From NCBI RefSeq assembly GCF_040807025.1, contig NC_090946.1, positions 5,126,001-5,190,000 on the forward strand: a stretch of DNA of 64,000 nucleotides. Direction: 5' to 3'. The stretch comes from Struthio camelus (lineage: Eukaryota > Chordata > Aves > Struthioniformes > Struthionidae). The notes beneath the pieces are model-generated. The model worked only from the letters and a program-made list of their open reading frames with translations, was not told the origin of the DNA and did no database searches. A program made the translations under genes and the position numbers. The first letter of the stretch is position 1. Each line of letters starts with the position of its first letter. Below are positions 46,641-60,600 of the stretch, in pieces.

Positions 46641-49600
46641 GTGAGGCCACCGCCGGCGGGCCCGGGGCTTGTGTGTGTGCGTGTGTGTGTGTGATGGGAC
46701 GGGGGACAGCGGGGTGCCCCCGTCGCACTCAGGCTTTTTAAGAGGGTCCTGCCTCGGCGGCTTTCGTGCCCGGAGCTCCTGAAAGTTACAGGGCTCTGTG
46801 TGTGTGTGTTGGGGGGAGGGGGGATCCACGAGAGACCAAATATACCGAGGGTTTAAAAAGCTTCCCCTGGTTTATTTCCCCCACCTGCGGCTTGGAAATC
46901 CCAGCGGCGCCGCTGCCCACCTCCCTTGCTGCAGCCCCTGCCCCTGCCCTCCTGCTTCTTCCTCCTCCTCCCCTGCAGGAATGTTGCTTTCAAACCACTG
47001 CGGCTCCCCCCCCCCCCTTTTTTTTTTCCTCATGCCATCGCTGCTCATCTGCGGTGGAAAAAACTCTGAAGGACAATTAGCGGTGGGGGCAAAAAGCGGG
47101 TTGGCAGAAGTTCTTGTTCCCGCGATCGCAGCGCTGTGTGGTCCCCGTGTCCGTGGGTAAGGGGGCTTCCTCCTGTCCTTCTCCGAGGCGAGCCGTGATG
47201 CCGACACACGACCGCCGAGGTGGAGAAGCAGAAAGAGGAATCTTCTGGGTCGGGTGAGCAGCTCCAGGGAGTCCTTGGACAGGTCCCAGGCTGGAGAACT
47301 GGTTGCCAGTCAGCAAATGGTTAGGAAGGGGTGAGAGAGCTCCCGTGCTCTGCTCTGTCTGGTATGAGGTGCTCGGCTTTTGGGGATAAGGGAGCTCTTT
47401 AGCTAGGAAGCAGGTTGCCATGCCAGGTTGAGGAGGAGAAATTGCTTTTTTAGGGAGCTAGTCGGTGTTCTCCTTTGAAGGAGAACACCTTGTCTCCTTC
47501 CTTTGGTCTGCTTGCTGCAGGGCTCCTGCTGGCTGGATGTGCTCTCCTTTGTCCAGTCCTGACCCCATGTACGCAGGTGGCTGTGCAGAGGCACTGTGGA
47601 CTTTGGGACAGGCCTTCTCTCCACCCCAGAAACTGCTATAGCTGAGGCAGAGATGTGCAGTTCAAGTTCTCCTGAGGTTGAGTGGTTTTGCATGTCTCTC
47701 TGCCTCTCTTTTCTCCGCTGTGAAAGGGAGATACATTTTTACTGCCGGAGGAGGAGGATTGATAACGCCTTGAGATTGCAGAGGGATTTGTTGGATCGGG
47801 GTGGGGAGGATCGCTAGTGGCTGCCTGTTAGTACTAGCCTGTGGCTCTTTCCTTGCTCTCACTGCAGCCCTACCTCTCCCCAGAGGTGAGCGGATGAAAG
47901 TCCCTATGGGCCAAAATAGCATTTTTTTGCCCCTCTCTTCTGGGGTAGCTGGTAGTGTGGAAGAAAAAGGAGTCCTCTTTTTTCTTTCCAGATTGGGGGG
48001 GGGGGGGGGGGGGAGAGCCAGGATTTTCTCTGGTGCAGAGTCTGAGCTGTAGCCTGGGGGCTCAGAGAGGCAGTTCAGCCAGACTTTCCGACCTTGTATT
48101 TGGCCACAGCCACATTGTTTGTAAGCTGGTTGCTTAAGTACTTTCTCAGGGAATGAAAGGGGCTGTCCCCATTCCCCAGCAGAGTGGTTTCCCACTGTTG
48201 ACACTGGGGCCAGGCTAAAACAACAGCATACCAGAAGTGTTCAAGCCATAGCATTTCCCCTTCTCTCCCATGCCAGGGCTGCCATTCAGCACCTGATCAG
48301 GTCGGGCCTAAATTTTCTTAAGCAAGGTAGTCTGCGGATTAGAGCTTAGGATGCTTTTAGCCTCTCTACATGGTCCTAGGATTTCTTAGGACATTGTGAC
48401 CTCTCTGAAGACAAAGGTTTTCTAGAGGGACAGGCTCTGCTGGGGAGCCATAAGAAGAACCAGTGAAGAACAGGAGCGACAGATTCCCCTCTCTCTTCCC
48501 CCCACTGACAGCCCCCCCCCTCCATGTTACTTCTTTTGGGTGGTCCCTTGTCTCAGTTCTGGGGTTAGAAAGCCAGAACCCCTCTTTCTCCACCATTCTT
48601 CTCAGCTACTTCTTGCTAATTGCAATTCCCTTTTTCTTCCCCTTGCTCCTTCTGTTGTCTCTCCATGCCTCCTGTCTCTGACTCCGTGGGCAGGTACTCA
48701 TAGCAGTGTGGTTTCCTCTGGCCTGCAGGCCCAGATCTTGCTGGCATATGTAAAACGCTGGTTAGTGTCCTTGGGGGGGATACCTCTGAAAATGCTTCCA
48801 GTTGGGCACGAGCATTTTGGAGGTTTCCTTGGGTATCACAGAACATCCCACAAATGCTGGATTCTCAGATACCGGGTGTTCGACCCCACCTAAGCTTTAA
48901 AAACCTGGGCTGCCCAGCCTGTGCTTGAGCTGTGAATGATCCTTGAAGTGTGTTCATTTCCGTAGCTGTTCAGAAACATCAGTTATGGGGCTTAATTCTT
49001 CAGTGTCTCTGCACCCAGGATATTAAACAACAGGGAACGGAGGAGGCATATGGCAGAACTGTCCTTCCCTCTGAGTCTTGCGGCTCCTGCAACAAGGCAG
49101 TTATAATAAGAGACCTTGTGAAAGGCAGCACGCACCAGGATCTGCACTCGTCTGGTAGCCACTTCAGATCACCTCACAGACTGACTGCGGAAGGTACTAT
49201 ATGGGCAGGGAGCGAAGGGCAGCAATGTATAGCAAGCATAAGCTCCTCGAGCAGGCAATGGGGTTTGGAAATACAGGGCAGCGTAGGCCGTTTGTCAGTG
49301 TTGAAACACTAGTTTCCTGCTTTGCAATTTCTCTGTGGGCTCAGGGCTTATTCTTAATAATCTCCTATATATTGGTGGGGGATTTGCAGCTCGCTTCGTT
49401 GTGAAATATACTAAGAAAAGGTCAGAGTGGCCATTGAGTCAGTGCCAGTGGACAGAATTTTTCTGGTTTTCTCTAAGAGGAAGGAAAAAAGTGAAAGCTG
49501 GAGATCAGAATCAGATGCTCAATCTGCATGCATAAATGCAAATGCATCCCTTGTCCTGAAGGCTGGGACAGAGGCAGATCATCTAGTTGTTAACGAGGAA

Positions 49601-52600
49601 AGGAAAAGTGACCTTGGCAGGCAGGACAAGGGTCATAAGGTATAGGGACCACTGCTATTTAAAAGTAGCTTGGTTTCAACGTGCACTCTGCACATCTAGC
49701 CACTCCAAATGTGGCCTGGACAGTCAAGAGGCAGCTCCTGACTGTTTAACATTTGGGTTTTTTCCTCTCTTCTCTCTCTCTTTCTTTCTTTTTAATGCCA
49801 CTCCTGACAGAGTAAAAGTGGACTTTTACCCAGAACCATAAAGTATGACTACTTCTTTCATTCAGCAGGAAAAGCTTGGTCACTTTGTGCTTTTCCCCTG
49901 TAAGATGACTTCTTGCGTCAGATTTCTAGAATTGTCCCTCCCAATCAGGGCTTTAGAAGACAGCTAGAGGGATTTAAATTTGAGATGTGACATCTGACAT
50001 CCCTACAAAACGACAGATCTCCCACGGGCTTCCATGGGGCCAGGTTTCCCTCCTGTGAGATGTGGATTATCTCTTGCTGCTGTTCACAAAAGCCCAAGCA
50101 CAGTGGGAGAGGCCTTGATCTTGGCTGCTATTTCTAGTTGTTAAGAAAGCTTATTCCAGTGCGTTAGCAACCGTTGTTGACACATGTTGTCCTGTCATAC
50201 TTCTGAAAGAGCCAGCCTAACTTTTTCTCACAGTTAAACTCTTAGTTTTAGAAGTCTTGGCTGCAGGAAGCCAAATTGGGTGTTATTTCTTTGTGGATGT
50301 CCCTTGTTTGTACCTGCAGGGTTGGAGGAGTGCTGAAAGCAGGTGCGAGACAAGGGTGAAATTGGTACATGCAGTCACAACCATTTCCTTTCGGCACTGT
50401 TTCACCATCACTGCAGTGTTGCCTGGAATAAGGGAAGGGAAGTGGGGCCATGAAATGCAAACTTCCTCCAGTTCTGTCCCCACCTGTGCATCTTATGGGA
50501 GAAGTATCACAATGGCACGATGGCTTTCTGATGGTGAGGAAGAGATGGGTCTATTACTCCTGGCCAAGTCTGGTCCTGTTGTGCTAGGCTCCCTCAACCA
50601 ATAACAAAATGACCAATCCTTGCCGACAAGAACTTGCTTTGGAAACAGGGCAGCAGTGGTAGGAAATCAGTATCTCCTACTGAACTGGTGCCATGTGGCT
50701 CTTTCCAGGCATGCAGGAAAGCCTTCACACTGGGTGTTGAGTACAGATCCCTTTAGACCTCTTCTCTCCACAGATCAGCCTTCTCTGTGTGAGAGGAACA
50801 TTTGCCCCTGAGTCCTGCCCTGTTGTAAATCTCTCCCTTGTGTTCGCTGTGCATTGGTGGGAGTTCTTCAGACTGTATTTCTCTCCTCATTAATTTGCCC
50901 TGTCAAATTTATCTTAGCAGCTCAGGTTAACACTTGGGGCTTTAATGCGAAAGAATTGCTCTAACTGAGAAGTTGCTCTTTGGTAAATCCAAATGTTGCC
51001 GTGGTTTGTCTGCTCTGATCTTCCACAACCTGGTGTGACTAAGAAGCATCCTATGGAGGGGGAAAGGAAGAAACATCAGCTTTCCACCGTGTTTCACCCA
51101 TTTCCCAACCAAATAGCTTCTGAGACTGCAGACGTGAAGTGAATTCTTGCTGGGGCAGTGTTTACAGCCTTCTCCTTGCAGCTCTTCTGCAGAAGCACAC
51201 CATGTGTAGAGAAAACTGGAAGCACTTCTGCACCCTGATCACTCTTGATTCTCTTTGGAGTGCTGGTTCAGGATGGAGATGGATTGACAAGCTGAGGGCA
51301 GAGGAGGTGGATTAGTGCTGTTTGCCATCTCTCTCCCTAGCTACTACACAGGGGTGACTGAGTCAATGTGCAGGAGTAATCGTATGTTAAATCACGGTCT
51401 GGGGATGCAGATGTGTCCAGCACTTTCCACTGAACCTATTCAAGCACTGCAAAGAAACGTTCTAGTGTTAGCCAGCTGTTAATTATCCCACAACCGTCTG
51501 CCCTGATATGCAAAAGGTATTATATTCCAACTTGCTTGGGCATCCCAAATCTTAGGTCCTTAGTCAGCCTGACTTCAGCAGGAGTTCTGCCTCAGGAAGC
51601 AGTATGATGGGGAGAGGTAAGAACCCATGGGAAAGGGAGACTGCTCTTCTGCGGCACCTTTGCCTTTCTAATGGGAGCGTGAGTGTTGTGCTCTCCTGGG
51701 AGTCCGCTGGCGGTAAGGCAAGGATGATGGGAAATGAGGGGGAAGGAGATGGCCTGGGGCATTCCCAGGGCTCCAAGATAATTCCCCAGGAGTAAAGCCC
51801 AAATTTTGTGTGAAAGGAGGCTGGGAGAAGATATCACAGTCTGCCTGGCGCATCGATAGCACTGAAGATGGGGGTTATTGCTCCCCTGAAGCAGTGAGGA
51901 TGCCTAGAGAAAGCAGAGCTATGAGATGTTCTGGAGGTACCGCAGACTATTGTTAGGCTCCGAATGCTTTTGTCCACTAGAAATCTGCAGTTAGGGAGCA
52001 GTGTGGCTGCAAAGACTTGCTTCATCAGCACCTAAGACCTCTGTGATAGTGGCAGGGACCACAGCGCTCTTTCAGTTACATAGCCCTGCCTCAATTAAAA
52101 CGAACAGGAGACATTCCCAGCTATTAGGGCAGGAACCAGACTGGGCAACTTTCTCTCTTGTACTCTGCTGTAGCGCATACGTTGTACCTGCTCCTCTCTG
52201 CAAGCTGTTTCTCTGATCGGCTCTTTCCTTAATCCATGCTGAGTGACTGAGCCATGAAACAGATCTGATCCAGGAAGCTGCTGGCAGGAACCTTGTAGGG
52301 CATGGTTATGTAAACGTCTTTGCTACTAAGATCTGTGTAATTGATTAAGGAAAGAGGAAACTATTTTAGCAGATCTGCCTGTTTACCCTTCTCCTTCTCC
52401 CGGTCAGGAAAGCCATACAGGTCCTCAGGGCAACAGAGCAGACAGCCACTAACTACACGAGCCTTTTCTTGGTGAGGATGATGCTGGAGGTTCTGCGTAA
52501 AACTTTTCAGGGTGTCAGTGCAGCACTGGTATAGAAAGGCATCTCTTTTTTGCAGTGCATCCTGAATGTGCGTGCCTGTGAGGCAGGTCTGATGAGAGAT

Positions 52601-54591
52601 GAGGTCTACCCTCCTCCAAAGTTTTTGTATCTCTCTGTGAATGCAAGTCATTCTGTTTGCAAAAATATTTGAGATTAAAGTCTTTCTGGGAATCATCAGC
52701 TTCGGTTAGGGTAGAAGTTCTTCTAGGCCTGAGTAATATGTGAGCTTCACAGTTTCTGGACAAAATAATGGGGAGGCGACATAGCCCAGCAATTATAAAC
52801 CAGTGCTAAGGATTTTCAGTGACCAATACTATGGGGAGGTCTTCTTTGAATTTTGGGCCCTGATAATATTTCAGGGTGGATGATCAGATTTGCTCCTTGT
52901 TTCTGAAAAACCTTGGCCTTGAAGATTTAAGGCAAGAAAGGACTTTAGAGCAGACAGTGAGGCCACCTTTTGTCTTGTATCCCACTCCCTCCTCTCTCCT
53001 TGGAGACTGTATTGTGTCTTCTAGTGGAATACAGTGGTCAGCCTGGCTCACAAAAAAGGCCCAGAGCCCAGCTTCTTGCAGGCATATGGGAAATTCTTTG
53101 ACTCATACTAGACTTTGACCATTTGCAAGGATTATTATTCTTCTACTTAGTACCATATCCTTCTTGGCAGGCCTGGGCTCTTAGGATTATCACTTCCAAT
53201 GTCTCCATGTTACTCACTTGACATGGCCTTGCTGAGGGCAGGCAGGTGCTTGTTCAGAAATTCAGCTGGGCATCTCCTAATTCACTTGCAGGCTGCTGTT
53301 GCCCAAGTCTCTCATTTCTGTTGCTGTCACCACCAGAGACTGAAGGATCGAGTTGTGCTCTCTTTCTCAGTGAGCCTGTATGCTGGGCTGGCAGCACCAG
53401 CGAAGCTCTCATATGGTGCTGTAACAAGAGCTTTTATCACAGGAAATACGACTAAAGAAACCTTTGTTACCAAGCTGTTTCATGCTCTTAGAATCACTGG
53501 CAGTATAAGAGCTCTTCTGATATTAGGTTTGGTTGCAAGAAGGCAGATTTTTCTCTTACAAACTGGCTATACCTAGGAATAGGGACATCAAGATGACCTG
53601 AGCTAGGAACAGAGTCTGCTGCAAGGGCCTCTTGAGTTGTCAAGTCCATCTCCCACCAGCCTCTCAAATCTTTTCCATGACCTCTGTGTGTAAGAAACAG
53701 TTTGAGTTGTTTCTCCTCTGCTCTGCAGTGAGATACTAGTATCTTGTACGCGATCACAGTGGCTGCATGCAAATTTATTGGTGCTGCCTTGGTCGGCTAA
53801 ACTAGCATCCAGTCTGCATCTGGAATGCTGCTTTGAAAGGAGTTTGGCTTGTGTCCAGAAAGAGGATCTTTATCATCTTCCTATAAACCCTTCTTGTCTG
53901 CCACAATGCACTGAGCTAAGGGTAGAACGTGACCCCCCTACCCCCCACCCCAACCACCACCACACACCCATAGTTTTCCATCTTCTTCCAAGAAATGATG
54001 CCTGGAGGTTTCAAGTGTAGTGGTTAATATGCCTATTCGCACGCATTTAGCAGGCTCATCCGATATATACTTCTTCCCAGAGCTGTTGAGATGGTGCCAA
54101 CAATCTTACGTAAGACCTGACTGGTAGGTTGGCCTGTGGGGCTTTCTTTGCAGCTTTGTTTTAGTTTGTTAAGGGGAGACAGCTTGCCTGCAGAGCATCT
54201 GTTTTGCTGTGTAACTAGCTGGCTGTGCCTTCTCAGCATCAACACCCTGATCATGCGTTGCTGGAGAAAAACAAGGGACCTTGCGCTAAGAAAGCAGAGA
54301 ATGCAAAAAAAGCTGGTGGAAGTGGAGTTGCCCAGGAGCGCTATTTAAGGGCAGCTTGAGCTGTTTATGATCCCTAAAGCTTTACACTGTACCTTGATGG
54401 GCTAATCTTCTGCAACCTACTATAATCAGGTACCAATTAATCACGTGACCCAGCAAAGCCAGATAGGCCTCTAATCCAAAGTCACTCATGCATTGGAGAG
54501 GCTCTTGGCACATTTTTGCTAAGGTGTGCAGAAAAGCAATACGGTACAATAGCAAGTCCTCTCCCAGTGCTTTCCCCAAAATGAGAGTCTT

Positions 54592-54622
<31 letters not shown>

Positions 54623-57600
54623 AGGGAAGGGCCTGTAATATTTTCTGAGTGCCCAACTTGAATCTTCTGGCAAAGGCTGTGTCCCATAAAGGTGCTTAGC
54701 TGCTGCAATCTGAGAGCTCTTCTCCCTTTCAGAATCAATTAGTTCCCCAAATTCATAATCCAGTTTTGAAAACTGTGGCTCAGAGTCAAATTCTTTCTCT
54801 CATAATCTGAACTGAACTTGTCAGGATCCCAATGAAGCTGGCAAAAATTTGATGGTTCGTTTTCTTGATTTACCTCCCAAATTCAGTTTGGAACGGCTGC
54901 TCTGTATGAGGCAAAGGCTGAATGAAGCGTTTAGGTCTGAATCCAGATGTCTTTTGGAGGTTCGGGTTACCTCCCTTCTTAAGGACATGTGTATATAAAA
55001 ATAGTCAAATAGTTTCTTCGGACTCTACTTTGGCTTTACGGCTCCACTAATCATAATCCTATGCATGACATCACTACTGCCTAATAGTAATCCTTGCAGA
55101 GCTGTCTGCCCCTATAAGCATGTACAGGGATGATCGTGAATGCAGAAGAACATCAAGTTGGTGCAGGTCACTGTCGATGCCCAAAATTCAAGAGGAAAAC
55201 CAAAGTGGTGGTTGGAAGCAGAGTTGGAAACATTGCACTTCAAGCTAGGGAAGACCTAATGTTCTGCTCCATGAGGAAATTGCAGCCATAATCTCAGGGA
55301 CTTTTCTTTCTGCTAGAGCACCAGCTAGAGATGTCTGACAGCCTGGGCCAGAAACACGTGGCATGAAATGCCACATGGACTTCAGTTCTCAAATGCAGAA
55401 AAGTCTGTAGCATTTTCTGTCCCAGTTCTACAGGTTGCTGACACTTCTTTGACTTTGCAGAAAACCCAGGAAAGAGTAAACCTCTATTTTCCAGCTGCAG
55501 GTATTATTTTTGTCCAAAGGACTGGCAAGTGCTGGTTCTCTCCCAGTTGCTCAGTAAGATGTGCCTAATAGTTGCCACAGGTCAAATGTGATTCAGGCAG
55601 ATTCTTTTCCCCTGGACCAGTCATGGACAGTTTCTGCCTGGAGGAGATCATTTCTTTTTGCTCCTTGCTGGGCTCCTTTGGCCATTGGGTGCTGTTGCTT
55701 TGCAAGAGCTTGCACACCCTGGGGATTTCCAAAGCATAGTACATATCTCGCTGCCTCAGAAAGTGAGGCCCAAGCTGGAAGTGATTCCACATCGCAGGGC
55801 ATCAGGAGGCAGCTGGAGGAGGCAGGGGTAGTTAATTTTCCTGCACTTTTCACAGTAGAATTTGGTTCAGTGGACCTGTTCCTGACAGGGAAGAGGGTTT
55901 CTGCACTTGCCCAGGGGGATGTAAAGGGTGTTACCCACATGGCTCCATTTTGTGTACTAAGATGAATAAAACCAGAGCCCATTGCGTTAGCATTTATACA
56001 TGAACAAACCTACGTCCAGTTCCTGAACCATGCACAAGATCAGCAGAGTTTGACTATATGAAGGCTAGCCACCACTATTACCATAGGTTTGCTTTGGACA
56101 AAGAATGGAGAGCAGCCATGGAGTAAAAGGGGAGATGTGGGGTTTATCCCTGACACAGCCCCATGCAACTAGGGCTACATACTGTGGGTGAGCAGTGCTG
56201 GTCAGCGCCAGATGAGCACTGCTATACCGCTCCTTCAGTGCAGGCATCTTCTTGGGAGATATGCCTCCAGTTTGCTGTCCAGCCTTGGTCGTGTTACCAG
56301 CAAGGTCTGCAAGTGCTGGCATGCTACAGCTGCCTCCCAGGATGGCTTTCCTTTAGGTAACTTAGACTGGACTGAACAAAAGCATGTTTCATTGCATCTC
56401 ATGTTTGTTAAGCAAATACAGCAACAGTCTAATTATTTCTCTTCTTGGCTTCATCCCATTACTCCTCACTTTGCACTTGCAAATCAGTTGAACTCCTCTC
56501 CATCTTCCAGGCACTCCAGCCCGTGGTATAACTGCTGCTGCTGTCTCCTAGCCAGATTTCAGGCATTTAACTTTTTCTCCCAAGATGCTGAATTGCTTTC
56601 TTTGGCTTCTCATCATGAGTTTTTAACAATTGCCTTCTCAAGTTGGTCAATATTTTCCTGGTAACAAAGTGCTTAACTACTCCAACAACCACTGTGGCGG
56701 GAGAGTTGTGTTCCTCAGCTTTGCAGATGTGTTTCTCCACTTGGTGAGACAAGTGCAGCTCCTCAGATAGATTGCTTCTCTCACCAGGACTCCAGAAATC
56801 TCCATGAAACTGAGGTCTTTCCAAGGTGCCTAAAGTGGCTCATCCACTTGCGTGCCTGTGAGGGGTCATATCATTCCCTGGGACTTCGCAACAGGGAACT
56901 TACCAAGATGTGCTCTGACAACACAGGGCAGTAATTAGGTCACATCAGCAAGGTTGTTAAGCTCTGAAAAATAATTGCACAAGAGACTGCTCTGGCATTA
57001 GGGTGAGGGCTCATGCAAATGCAGGCAAGCAAGTCTGTACTGTGCACTGAGACATTTGTGAATGAGCTTAAAAGTCTGGGTTTGAAAGCCCAGACACCAG
57101 AAGCCAGAGCGAAGTGACCTGGGCAGCGGTCTGCTTGAGGCAGATCTGATCACCTCTGGGGTGGGAAGCTTTTTATTAACCTTATTTGATTTGGAAAGGG
57201 GAGGGGCATGGAAACGTCAAGTATAAAAATGGGAGAGACAGAAGACTCTTCTGGGCCAGGATGAAAACTTGGCTAGATGGGGAACATGGTGATCAGACCA
57301 CGGCGCCTGCTTAAATGCTGTTAGTGTGGCACACAAGGAAAATGCTTTGATCACCTGTGTTTCCAGGTGTCAGTCTGAGCCCTTTCACTCTAGGAAGAAT
57401 CAAATGGGGAAAAAGTGCCTGGCCAAAAAAAAAAAAAAAAACCACCACATCTTCCATGGAGAAAAGAAAGGCAAGCAGTGCTGCAGAGAGGGGAAGGGCC
57501 AGGCAGCTCTGCTGTGCAAATACAGCACGTGTATGCTGAACGGCTTCTGCTTCCAGGCAGAGATGTTCCCATGAGTCAGTGTTGCTTTTTGTGAAGGCTC

Positions 57601-60600
57601 CAGCTCCTTAAATTCTGTAGTAGGTTTGTTTAAAAGGCTGACTTGTCCACAAGCTTATCTGTTAATATGACTGCTAAGGAGTAGGAGGTAAAGAAAAGAA
57701 CATACGTGTGTGTGTGTGTGTGTGTGTGCACGCGCGTGTATATTGCTGAATGACTAAGCACAGGTGCAAGAAGGAACACATTTGCAAGCTACTATTAAGA
57801 CTTGTGTTTGAGTGAGGGATGGCAAGTGGTCATTGCTACTGAACTTTTTGTTTTAAAGCTAAACCTCATACCTCTCCATATGACACGTTGAATAGAGGGT
57901 TTGGGTTCTTAAACTAACCTCTCTCTGCAGAGGGACCCAAAGGATTGTGGAATTTGCCTTGCCGTCACAGAAACTGTGAGGAAAAAAAAATCTCCACTGC
58001 TTCAGTAGGAACGGCTCATTGATTGCTTCTGAGTTGCTTTTGTAGGTATGAGTGTGTTGACAATTCTTTGTCAGCACTGAGCAAACTCACAAAAATAATG
58101 ACATGTTGGCACAGAGCAGAAAGGGGCTTGAACTGGCAGCTTTGCTGCATCAAATTTAAAAGTGTGCTCAACTAATAGGTTGGTTTTACAACTGGGTGAA
58201 CTGGTACAGTGTTGGTGAGATCAAAGCTAGGTTGGGACAAACTTCGACAAATTTCTGGTTCCACAAGTTTCTGGTGGCTGTGCTAGTTTAAGCTGTTGCT
58301 GCCCTTCCTTCTGTTCCCTGCCTTGTTCTGTGCAAAAGTTTGCACAGCTGGCTGAGAAAGGAGCCAGCTGAAAACCAGAAAGTCTCACTGTGGCTTTAGT
58401 GAAGTTGTAAGTAATGAGAAAAGCTCAGGGAGTACAGAAATGAGTCATCATTAAACTGTTCTTTAGAACACGGCACCAACACTTGTCCAGTCTCTCTTGC
58501 ATCAAAGGCTGATAAACTGAATGTCAGGCTTGCTTTGTTGGCACATGGGCTTACTTGCCTTTTGGGCAAGACCAGAAATGGAGACCCTTTAAGTTCTAAT
58601 TTCAGTATAACAGGAGAGGGTGCTGTTTTGTTTTTCCCTGACAGTAAGAGGGGGCCCAAAACATTTCACTCTTGGGTTGACCTGAACCCCTCCTCCATCC
58701 CAATTTAGCAGTTGAGTTGAGAGGAGCAAAAGATCCCTCATTCTCCCATGTCAAACTCGTATAATGCTCTGTGATCTCATACCACTCAAAAGACTACACC
58801 ACTGTGCATGGCCTGCAAGTGCTGACTCCAAATTAGATTCGAGCAAAAAGCACTCAGTTCCAGGCACAACAAATAGAGCTTCTTGGATCTGATGTTACAG
58901 TGTCTTAGGCCTGTGCACTATTTCTATAAGGAGCAGAGCAGGAAGCAGTAGTCCCAGCAGAGAGAACAGGACGTGGTGTGAGCCAGATCATCTCAGCAAG
59001 AAATGCACAGGCTCTCCGGATGGATGGGCCTAAGCTGTTTGAAGGTATTTCTGAAACTAAACATGTATTTCATTTGCCAGGCAAAGAATCCTCCTTCCTG
59101 GAGTTTCAGAGAAATGGCATTTTGAGAGGCAGCATACTGTCCCGTTTTCCAATAAGCTGGTTCACAACCTACCACTGAGCAAATGTTCCTGTTCCACAAG
59201 CCAGTAGTGATAAACTGCAATCCGTTGAGTATTTTCTTGCTTTGCTCTCTTTTTGTGCAGTTAGGAGGCAGCATGGCTGGGGGAGAAAGGAATGATAAGT
59301 GAAAGACTTACCTAACCCAGAATAACGCATCTGCCTTTTGCTGCCTTAACTGCTGTTAAGTTCCCTGCTCAGTGATGTTACTGGCTGCCAGCTTGTGAGA
59401 CTTCCTTTTGATTTTACTGTTCCTTCTCTCTAAAGGTGGCAGATGGGGAATAGTTTGGACTGCGCTAGCGAAGGCTTTCTTAACTGATCTCTTTGGTAGA
59501 GCACATTCAACACTTTCAACTAATTTGGACCAACAGCACACACATGGTCATGTCCTCTCGCTGACAGCACTTCTGCTCTGCCCTGGGTGCCTGCAATGGC
59601 AGAGAGAGAGAACAAAAGATACTGTATTATACTAGTTTGATCGTGGAGGTTGGCCTTGTGCCTAGCATGACAGAATGAAACAGTTGTGTAACACACAGGA
59701 AACTATTTGCATTCACTTGCAAACAGGACACTGGAGCCAGTTTGGAAACGAAAAAGAGGGTTTTTAGGCTCTCTGAATTGTCTAGGAGCCTCTCTCGGCT
59801 TCCTCAGTGACTCGCATCTAGAGAACGCGGACTCTACCCAGCTAATGCTTAGCCCTACGTTACTGGGGAGATTTTTGGGGCTGAGTCTGATGACTGTCAC
59901 TCTACACTAACCCAAGGTGGTGGGATGCCCTGTGTCCATTGTTCTGCCCTGCACGTTTTGCTTGGCAATGCTGACCATCTGTGGACTCTGTTTTCTAGCT
60001 AGCCTAGAAACGCAAAGCCTTAAGGAAGCTTTGAGCTTTCTGACACCGCTGCTTTGCTGGAAGGGAGTTATGCTGCCAAGGGAGTTATTACTGCTTGACT
60101 TCAGGCTTCTTATTTGATCAGAGGACAACCTGAATGGCTTGAGATGCCTGGACACAGAGTTGCTGCTTCCCTGCATTTGAAAGGAAGTCAGCCATGGCAC
60201 CCACTGATCCCGGGGATCTCTTCCTTCAGTTCCAGGGCGGTGTGTGGTCCCTCAGCACTGCGCTGTGTGATGCCCTGATGACCATGGACGTGATGCTCTG
60301 CACAGCCTCCATCTTCAATCTCTGCGCTATCAGTGTGGATCGGTAAGTGCCTTTCTGCTCTTCATGCCTGCCTTCCCATGCCAGAGGAGATGGATCATGT
60401 GGGTAGTTCTGTAGCCTGGCGTCAAGCTGCTTCCACACGTGCCCTTGCAAGGATCACATGCAGACTGAGAACGGGGCCAAACAAATCCTGTCCTTTCCCT
60501 GCAGCTGCACCCTTTGGCTGCAGAGACACTGGGTCCTGTTTTCCCCCTAAGGAAGGTGTTCTGCACTACCCTTCTCCCTCGTTGCCGGCTTTGTGTCCCA

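Larger units (their letters stand above)
45956..46660 (+). promoter_or_regulatory. CpG island covering DRD4 promoter and exon 1
   Basis: Very GC-rich, with dense CpG, GC boxes (GGGGCGGG-like and CCGCCCC), and no TATA box at a useful distance. It starts at the edge of the minisatellite and ends just after exon 1. The 5' leader also contains G runs (46290-46380) and two upstream ATGs. This fits a TATA-less promoter for DRD4; the exact start site cannot be read. Confidence 0.8.
46641..60229 (+). other. DRD4: DRD4 intron 1 (13.6 kb)
   Basis: No exon or known repeat was recognised inside, apart from a 19-G run at 47995, (GA)n at 54599 and (TG)n at 57705. Small open frames at 52361-52696 and 56567-56824 (minus) have no recognised domain. 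Confidence 0.75.

Noticed and set aside
45257-46829. Very long minus-strand open frames (up to 519 codons) with Ser/Pro/Cys-His repeats
   Set aside because: They result from a tandem repeat whose 90-bp period is a multiple of three, joined to antisense GC-rich DRD4 exon 1. Several frames are open at once and there is no domain.
52361-52763. 111-codon minus-strand frame in DRD4 intron 1
   Set aside because: The composition looks protein-like, but there is no known family, splice context or polyadenylation signal. The length is within chance for 64 kb.
56567-56824. 85-codon Lys-rich minus-strand frame in DRD4 intron 1
   Set aside because: It is helix-like by composition, but too short and without any supporting context.
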